Below, piece by piece: positions 59,126 through 64,000 of a DNA stretch of 64,000 bases. How positions within the stretch are numbered: position 1 is the first letter of the stretch; each line of letters opens with the position of its first letter. The stretch covers positions 1 to 64,000 of the forward strand of contig NZ_RHQM01000017.1 in NCBI RefSeq assembly GCF_003935375.1, in the 5' to 3' direction. Position numbers and translations under genes: made by a program. The stretch is from Stutzerimonas xanthomarina. Lineage in GTDB: Bacteria; Pseudomonadota; Gammaproteobacteria; Pseudomonadales; Pseudomonadaceae. The notes under the pieces were generated by a model. It had not been told where the DNA came from. It did not search any database and saw nothing but the letters and a program-made list of their open reading frames with translations.

Positions 59126-59186
59126 AAACCCGGCGACCGTCGGGTTTGTGCAAACAGAACCCCGGTCGTCATGGCCGGGGTTTTGT
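59126..59186 (+). terminator. pedH double terminator
   Basis: Two hairpins follow the pedH stop codon: AAACCCG / CGGGTTT (59126-59147) and AACCCCGG / CCGGGGTT (59158-59165, 59175-59182), the second followed by a T-run. Confidence 0.85.
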
Positions 59187-59211
59187 CGTTCTGGCGCCAT
59201 GCAAAGGCAGC

Positions 59212-60141
59212 TCATGCCTGGCGATAGGCGCTGGGGGTAACGCCCACCTCGCGGCGGAATACCTGGGAGAAGTGGCTCGGGCTCGAATAGCCCACTTCCA
59301 GGCCGATATCGATGACGCTGCGCTGCGTTTCGATCAGCAGCCGTCGCGCCCGTGCCATGCGCAGGCCGATGAAGTACTGAGACGGCGAAAGCCCGGTGGC
59401 TCGTTTGAACATCCGGCTGAAGTGGTACTCGCTCAGCTCGGCGGTTCGTGCCAGCTGAGCAAGACTGAAATCGTCGGCCAACTGCGCATCCATCGCCTCG
59501 ACGACCCGGCGCAGCTTGTAGGCCGGCAAGGCGTTGCTGCGGCGGACGGCGTCTTGCCGATCCCAATAGTGGCGCACCAGATGCACGGCCAGTGCCTGGG
59601 CCAGGCCGCGAACGCAGAGCGGGCTGGGCTGGCGCTGCTCAACCAGCTCGTGGTGCAGCTTCTCCATCAACCAGCGAACTGTGTCGTCGTGGGCGCCGGA
59701 GACGTCCCGCAAGGCAACCGCTGTGCTCTGCGGCCCGAGCAGTTCCCGTGCGGCCTGGTCGATGAGCGGCAGGCCGAGATACAGGTGCATCACCTCGAAT
59801 TGCTCACCTTCCAGCGTCTGCCAGCGCATTTCGTACGGCTCGTGGGTATCGGTCAGGAAGAAGTCGCCGGCCCTGACGGTTGCTGCGCTCCATTGCCCAC
59901 CCGGCGCACGTTCCTCGACTCGTGCCGCACCGGCCAGTACCAGCACCAGCAGCGGCTCCAACACTGCCGGTACCTGTATCGGTTCGATGATCGTGCGATG
60001 GCTGAACAGCTGCACCACCACGTCCTGCATCGGCGGCTGCTGTGCGGTCGCGCGCGCTTCACCAGGCAGGTAATGGCTCATCGACTGGGGACAGGTCTGC
60101 CCCGCATGGGGCCGTGGCGGGGCTTGTGATGACCGCGGCAT
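59212..60141 (-). CDS. AraC-family transcriptional regulator with cupin domain
   Basis: 309 aa. The N-terminal AraC-type cupin (about 30-140; VPAVLEPLLVLVLAGAARVEE, YEMRWQTLEGEQFEVMHLYLGLPL) precedes the two helix-turn-helix motifs (about 205-305; FSLAQLARTAELSEYHFSRMFKRATGLSPSQYF and IDIGLEVGYSSPSHFSQVFRREVGVTPSAYR). AGGAG stands six bases before the ATG at 60141. It is divergent from the SDR gene and may regulate it. Effector unknown. Confidence 0.9.
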   Translation of the reverse strand: MPRSSQAPPRPHAGQTCPQSMSHYLPGEARATAQQPPMQDVVVQLFSHRTIIEPIQVPAVLEPLLVLVLAGAARVEERAPGGQWSAATVRAGDFFLTDTHEPYEMRWQTLEGEQFEVMHLYLGLPLIDQAARELLGPQSTAVALRDVSGAHDDTVRWLMEKLHHELVEQRQPSPLCVRGLAQALAVHLVRHYWDRQDAVRRSNALPAYKLRRVVEAMDAQLADDFSLAQLARTAELSEYHFSRMFKRATGLSPSQYFIGLRMARARRLLIETQRSVIDIGLEVGYSSPSHFSQVFRREVGVTPSAYRQA

Positions 60142-60332
60142 GACGTGCTCCTGGCAAACATTTGAAAGCGTTCAGCGCCGAAAGGTTAGCGCAGGACCCT
60201 GCGCGCCGGCAGATCACTGCTGCGCGCAAAACCGCAACAGCCAGCGCAAGCGTGCGAAAGCCCGGCCTCCGGCGATGGGAGACAGTTAACCCACCGCGCC
60301 TCGTGGCGCAGCCTGAAAGAGAGGAGAGCACC

Positions 60333-61097
60333 ATGACTGATTCGAATCACATCGTCGTTCAGGAAGTTGCAGGCAAGGTCGCGCTGGTCACCGGCGCCGC
60401 CAGCGGCATCGGCAGGGCGATTGCCTTGTTGTTGCATGATCGGGGCGCCAAGATCATCGCCGAAGACATCAACCCGGCTGTCGAGAAACTCGCTCGGCCG
60501 GGGCTGGTGCCGCTGCTGGCGGACATTTCCGAGGATGGCGCAGCCGAATGTGCGGTCGGCCTGGCCATCGAGCATTTTGGCCGGCTGGATATCCTGGTCA
60601 ACAACGCCGGCATCATCATCAACAAGCGGGTGGTGGACATGAGCCGCGAGGATTGGGAGCGCATCCAGGCGGTCAATGCCACGGCGGCGTTCCTGCATTG
60701 TCGCGAAGCGGTCAAGGCGATGATGCCCAACCGCTCGGGGGCGATCGTCAATATCGCTTCCTACGCGTCCTACTTCGCCTTTCCGACCATCGCCGCGTAC
60801 ACGGCCTCGAAAGGCGCGCTGGCCCAGCTGACCCGCACACTGGCGCTGGAGGCGATCGAGCATGGCATCCGGGTCAACGCCATCGGCGTAGGCGATGTGG
60901 TGACCAACATCCTCAACGACGTGGTCGAGGACGGCCCGGGCTTTCTTGCCCAGCATGGCGAAGCCGCACCCATCGGGCGCGCGGCGCAACCGGAGGAGAT
61001 CGCCGAGATCGTCGCCTTTCTCGCCTCGGAGCGGGCGAGCTTCATGGTGGGCTCGGTGGTCATGGCCGATGGCGGCATGACGGTTACAGCAGGCTGA
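60333..61097 (+). CDS. SDR family oxidoreductase
   Basis: 254 aa classical short-chain dehydrogenase. Cofactor motif TGAASGIG at about 20-27, NNAG near 89, catalytic Ser (IVNIASYAS), Tyr and Lys in YTASKGALAQLTRTLA. An acidic residue after the second strand (AEDIN) favours NAD over NADP. GAGGAG stands before the ATG at 60333. Substrate unknown; it may be induced through the divergent AraC regulator. Confidence 0.88.
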   Translation: MTDSNHIVVQEVAGKVALVTGAASGIGRAIALLLHDRGAKIIAEDINPAVEKLARPGLVPLLADISEDGAAECAVGLAIEHFGRLDILVNNAGIIINKRVVDMSREDWERIQAVNATAAFLHCREAVKAMMPNRSGAIVNIASYASYFAFPTIAAYTASKGALAQLTRTLALEAIEHGIRVNAIGVGDVVTNILNDVVEDGPGFLAQHGEAAPIGRAAQPEEIAEIVAFLASERASFMVGSVVMADGGMTVTAG

Positions 61098-61114
61098 GCC
61101 GCTGCGCAGAAACA

Positions 61115-61140
61115 CGAACCCCGCCAGCAGGCGGGGTTCG
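61115..61140. terminator. Hairpin between SDR gene and fabI
   Basis: A perfect 11-bp stem CGAACCCCGCC-AGCA-GGCGGGGTTCG between convergent genes, able to act on both strands. T-runs are short. Confidence 0.75.
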
Positions 61141-61164
61141 GTGCTTACGTAGACGGACGCGGGA

Positions 61165-61959
61165 TCAGTCTTCCAGCGAGCCCATTGCGGTGGTGTTGAA
61201 GCCGCCGTCGACGTAAAGGATCTCACCGCTGATGCCGGAAGCCAGGTCCGAGCAGAGGAAGGCGCCGGCATTGCCGACTTCGTCGATGGTGACGTTGCGA
61301 CGCATAGGGGTCTGCTTCTCGTTGGCAGCCAGCATCTTGCGGAAGCTGGCGATGCCGGAGGCGGCCAGAGTACGGATCGGACCGGCAGAGATGCAGTTCA
61401 CGCGGGTGCCTTCCGGGCCGAGGCTGCCGGCCAGGTAGCGAACACCGGCTTCCAGACTGGCCTTGGCCATGCCCATGACGTTGTAGTTCGGCATGGTGCG
61501 CTCGGCGCCCAGGTAGGAGAGGGTGAGCAGGCTGCCGTTGCGGCCCTTCATCATCTCGCGACCGGCCTTGGCCAGGGCGACGAAGCTGTAGGCGCTGATG
61601 TCGTGGGCGATCTTGAAGCCTTCACGGGTGGTGACTTCGGTGAAGTCGCCGTTGAGCTGGTCGCCCGGAGCGAAGCCGACCGAGTGCACGATGCAGTCCA
61701 GGCCGTCCCACTTCTTGCTCAGTTCTTCGAATACGCGCGCGATCTCTTCATCGTTGGCGACGTCGCAGGGGAAGCACAGCTCAGGGCTCGAGCCCCAACC
61801 GGAAGCGAATTCCTCGACGCGACCCTTGAGCTTGTCGCCCTGGTAGGTGAAAGCCAGTTCTGCACCTTCGCGATGCATGGCGGCGGCGATGCCGGAGGCA
61901 ATCGAAAGTTTGCTGGCAACGCCGACGATCAGTACGCGCTTACCGGTGAGAAAACCCAT
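61165..61959 (-). CDS. fabI: Enoyl-[acyl-carrier-protein] reductase FabI
   Basis: 264 aa NADH-dependent enoyl-ACP reductase, last step of each fatty-acid elongation cycle and the target of triclosan. [13 protein letters not shown] is the cofactor loop, [11 protein letters not shown] follows, and the catalytic Tyr-x6-Lys is in YNVMGMAK. The ATG at 61959 lies inside the last codons of yejF (20-base overlap), so fabI translation is likely coupled to it. Confidence 0.95.
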   Translation of the reverse strand: MGFLTGKRVLIVGVASKLSIASGIAAAMHREGAELAFTYQGDKLKGRVEEFASGWGSSPELCFPCDVANDEEIARVFEELSKKWDGLDCIVHSVGFAPGDQLNGDFTEVTTREGFKIAHDISAYSFVALAKAGREMMKGRNGSLLTLSYLGAERTMPNYNVMGMAKASLEAGVRYLAGSLGPEGTRVNCISAGPIRTLAASGIASFRKMLAANEKQTPMRRNVTIDEVGNAGAFLCSDLASGISGEILYVDGGFNTTAMGSLED

Positions 61960-63601
61960 GTGCTTGTCCCTCTTCTGGTTGTTCGGCAGTGCCGGGCGCC
62001 ATGAAGGCGGATTCCAGCAGCTGCTGTGTATACGGATGTTGTGGTGCCGCAAAAATGTCAGCGGCCGCACCTTGTTCCACCACCTGGCCCTGCTTGACCA
62101 CCATCATCTGGTGGCTCAGCGCCCTGACCACCGCCAGGTCATGGCTGATGAACAGGTAGGTCAGGTTGTACTTGGCCTGCAACGAGCGCAGAAGCTCTAC
62201 CACCTGGCGCTGTACCGTGCGATCGAGCGCCGAGGTCGGCTCGTCGAGCAGTATCAGCGCCGGCTTCAACACCAGAGCTCGGGCAATGGCAATGCGCTGC
62301 CGTTGTCCGCCGGAAAACTCATGGGGATAGCGATGCCGGGTTTCCGGATCGAGGCCAACCTCCACAAGCGCGTCAATGATTGCCTGTTCCTGCTCCTTGG
62401 CATTGCCCATCCGGTGGATGTGCAACCCTTCGCCAATGATCTGCCCGACCGACATACGCGGGCTCAGGCTACCGAAGGGGTCCTGAAAGACCACCTGCAT
62501 CTGCCGCCGCAACGGTCGTACCTGGCGCTGCGACATGCTTTGCAGCTGCTGACCCTGGAAACGGATTTCACCGCGACTACCCAGCAAGCGAAGAATAGCC
62601 AAACCAAGCGTGGACTTGCCGGAGCCGCTCTCGCCGACGATACCCAGTGTCTGCCCCTTGGGCAGGCTGAAGTTGACGCCGTCGACTGCCTTGATGTGGT
62701 CGACGGTGCGACGCAGCAAGCCCTTCTTGATCGGGAACCACACCCGCAGGTCGTCCACTTCCAGCAATGGCGCCGCTTCTTCGACCGCCACCGGACCGCC
62801 ACTGGGCTCGGCCGCGAGCAGTTCCTGGGTATACGGATGCTGAGGTGCGCGGAACAGATCTTCACACAACGCCTGTTCGACGACGCGACCGCGCTGCATG
62901 ACACATACGCGATGGGCAATGCGCCGAACCAGGTTGAGGTCGTGGCTGATCAGCAGCAGTGCCATGCCCAGGCGTGCCTGCAACTCCTTTAGCAGTTCGA
63001 GGATTTTCAGCTGCACGGTGACGTCGAGGGCCGTGGTCGGCTCGTCGGCGATCAGCAGTTCAGGCTCGTTGGCCAGCGCCATGGCGATGACCACCCGTTG
63101 CCGCTGGCCGCCCGACAGCTCGTGCGGGTAGGCGCGGATGCGCTTGCGCGGCTCCGGGATACCGACCAGTTCCAGCAACTCCAGGGTGCGAGCGGTTGCG
63201 GCCTTACCGCGCAGGCCCTTGTGAATCTCCAGCACTTCGTTGATCTGCTTGCCCACGGTGTGCAGCGGGTTGAGCGAGGTCATCGGCTCCTGGAAGACCA
63301 TGGCGATGCGATTGCCACGGATTTTACGCATGGCCTTTTCGTCGGCCTTGAGCAAGTCCTGCCCGTGGAAGAGGATCTGCCCTTGCGGATGGCGAGCGAG
63401 CGGGTAGGGCAGCAGTCGCAGGATGGAATGAGCCGTCACGGACTTGCCCGAGCCGCTTTCGCCGACCAGGGCCAGGGTTTCGCCCTTGCGAATGTCAAAT
63501 GTCACGCCTTCGACGACACGCTGGACCTGTTCGCCGGTGACGAACTCGACGGCCAGATCGCGGACCTCGACCAGATTCTCGGCTATCGGTTGTTCGGCCA
63601 T
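61940..63601 (-). CDS. yejF: Peptide ABC transporter ATP-binding protein, two domains (YejF)
   Basis: 553 aa with two ATPase domains. First: [13 protein letters not shown] near 42 and [32 protein letters not shown]. Second: [18 protein letters not shown] near 340 and [32 protein letters not shown]. Each half has the oligopeptide-type C-terminal tail with [11 protein letters not shown]. YejABEF takes up peptides and microcin C. Its ATG at 63601 follows the yejE stop codon by one base. Confidence 0.93.
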   Translation of the reverse strand: MAEQPIAENLVEVRDLAVEFVTGEQVQRVVEGVTFDIRKGETLALVGESGSGKSVTAHSILRLLPYPLARHPQGQILFHGQDLLKADEKAMRKIRGNRIAMVFQEPMTSLNPLHTVGKQINEVLEIHKGLRGKAATARTLELLELVGIPEPRKRIRAYPHELSGGQRQRVVIAMALANEPELLIADEPTTALDVTVQLKILELLKELQARLGMALLLISHDLNLVRRIAHRVCVMQRGRVVEQALCEDLFRAPQHPYTQELLAAEPSGGPVAVEEAAPLLEVDDLRVWFPIKKGLLRRTVDHIKAVDGVNFSLPKGQTLGIVGESGSGKSTLGLAILRLLGSRGEIRFQGQQLQSMSQRQVRPLRRQMQVVFQDPFGSLSPRMSVGQIIGEGLHIHRMGNAKEQEQAIIDALVEVGLDPETRHRYPHEFSGGQRQRIAIARALVLKPALILLDEPTSALDRTVQRQVVELLRSLQAKYNLTYLFISHDLAVVRALSHQMMVVKQGQVVEQGAAADIFAAPQHPYTQQLLESAFMAPGTAEQPEEGQAHGFSHR

Positions 63602-63602
63602 G

Positions 63603-64000
63603 TTATTTCCTTGGGTCGAAGGCATCGCGCGCCGCCTCCCCGATAAACACCAGCAAGGTCAGCATGATTGCAAGCACCATGAAGGCGCTGATGCCCAGCC
63701 AGGGCGCCTGCAGATTGGCCTTGCCCTGGGCGACCAGTTCACCGAGCGACGGCGAACCTGCCGGCAGACCGAAGCCGAGAAAGTCCAGCGCGGTGAGTGT
63801 GCCGATGGCGCCGGTGAGGATGAACGGCATGAAGGTCATGGTGGAAACCATGGCGTTCGGCAGGATGTGGCGGAACATGATGGCGCCGTTCTGCATGCCC
63901 AGCGCACGAGCGGCGCGCACGTACTCGAGGTTGCGCCCACGGAGGAATTCGGCACGTACCACGTCCACCAGGCTCATCCAGGAAAACAGCAGCATGATGC
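63603..64000 (-). CDS. yejE: Peptide ABC transporter permease YejE, C-terminal part (partial)
   Basis: The C-terminal 130 or so residues; the rest lies beyond the window. The EAA motif is recognisable in EYVRAARALGMQNGAIMFRHILPNAM, followed by membrane helices and a PAGSPSLGELVAQGKANLQAPW loop typical of YejE/DppC permeases. It forms an operon with yejF and probably fabI. Confidence 0.9.
   Translation of the reverse strand, partial: IMLLFSWMSLVDVVRAEFLRGRNLEYVRAARALGMQNGAIMFRHILPNAMVSTMTFMPFILTGAIGTLTALDFLGFGLPAGSPSLGELVAQGKANLQAPWLGISAFMVLAIMLTLLVFIGEAARDAFDPRK

Overview
The window looks like a chromosomal segment of a Pseudomonas of the stutzeri group (Stutzerimonas). The evidence is high-GC gammaproteobacterial coding, the aceA to cysG gene order known from Pseudomonas aeruginosa, a monomeric and a dimeric isocitrate dehydrogenase side by side, and a PQQ alcohol-oxidation island arranged like the ped cluster of P. 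putida. I see no insertion sequence, prophage, CRISPR array or tRNA. One chemoreceptor gene is broken.

Layout. 1-5.5 kb: the 3' end of a 5S rRNA with its terminator, queD, a putative Na+/H+ antiporter, an AI-2E-type permease and a Tat-exported PhoX phosphatase with a Pho-box-like site. 5.6-32.5 kb: a core housekeeping block with aceA, a secretin-like protein, a DUF7931-type protein, a GNAT acetyltransferase, roxA, purB, hflD, mnmA, a Nudix hydrolase, idh, icd, cspD, clpS, clpA, infA, bpt, aat, trxB, ftsK, lolA, rarA, crcB, serS and cysG. Isocitrate lyase and both isocitrate dehydrogenases lie within 13 kb, so the isocitrate branch point is concentrated here.

32.5-59.2 kb: a periplasmic PQQ alcohol-oxidation island. 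It holds two regulatory modules: an AgmR/ErbR-type regulator, and a PedS2/PedR2-type sensor and regulator pair. It also holds an ABC operon resembling PedA1A2BC (implicated in rare-earth-dependent growth of P. putida), a TonB-dependent receptor, a Ca-type PQQ dehydrogenase (PedE/ExaA, W-D-F-S), a lanthanide-type one (PedH, W-D-F-D), cytochrome c550, two binding proteins, a SoxYZ-like carrier and a metallo-beta-lactamase-fold protein. A broken and an intact chemoreceptor lie among them. Alcohols would be oxidised in the periplasm, electrons would pass to cytochrome c, and the enzyme used would depend on lanthanide supply.

The most notable observation is a 13-bp dyad, GGGAA-N3-TTCCC. It occurs as tandem copies with a 22-bp period upstream of both the TonB receptor and pedE. 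In both promoters the gap from the inner dyad to a -10-like ATAATCG is exactly 24 nt, and the flanking TGTCGGC is shared. A single copy sits 30 bp before the pedH start codon. This fits one regulator, most simply the PedR2-type protein encoded beside it, activating pedE and the receptor and repressing pedH. It would place an unassigned TonB receptor in the lanthanide switch. A second motif, TACCAAGG, recurs upstream of most other transcription units of the island.

59.2-64 kb: an AraC regulator divergent from an SDR dehydrogenase, then fabI, yejF and the end of yejE of a peptide ABC transporter. All positions and starts were read by eye; family assignments come from recognised motifs and gene order, not from database searches.
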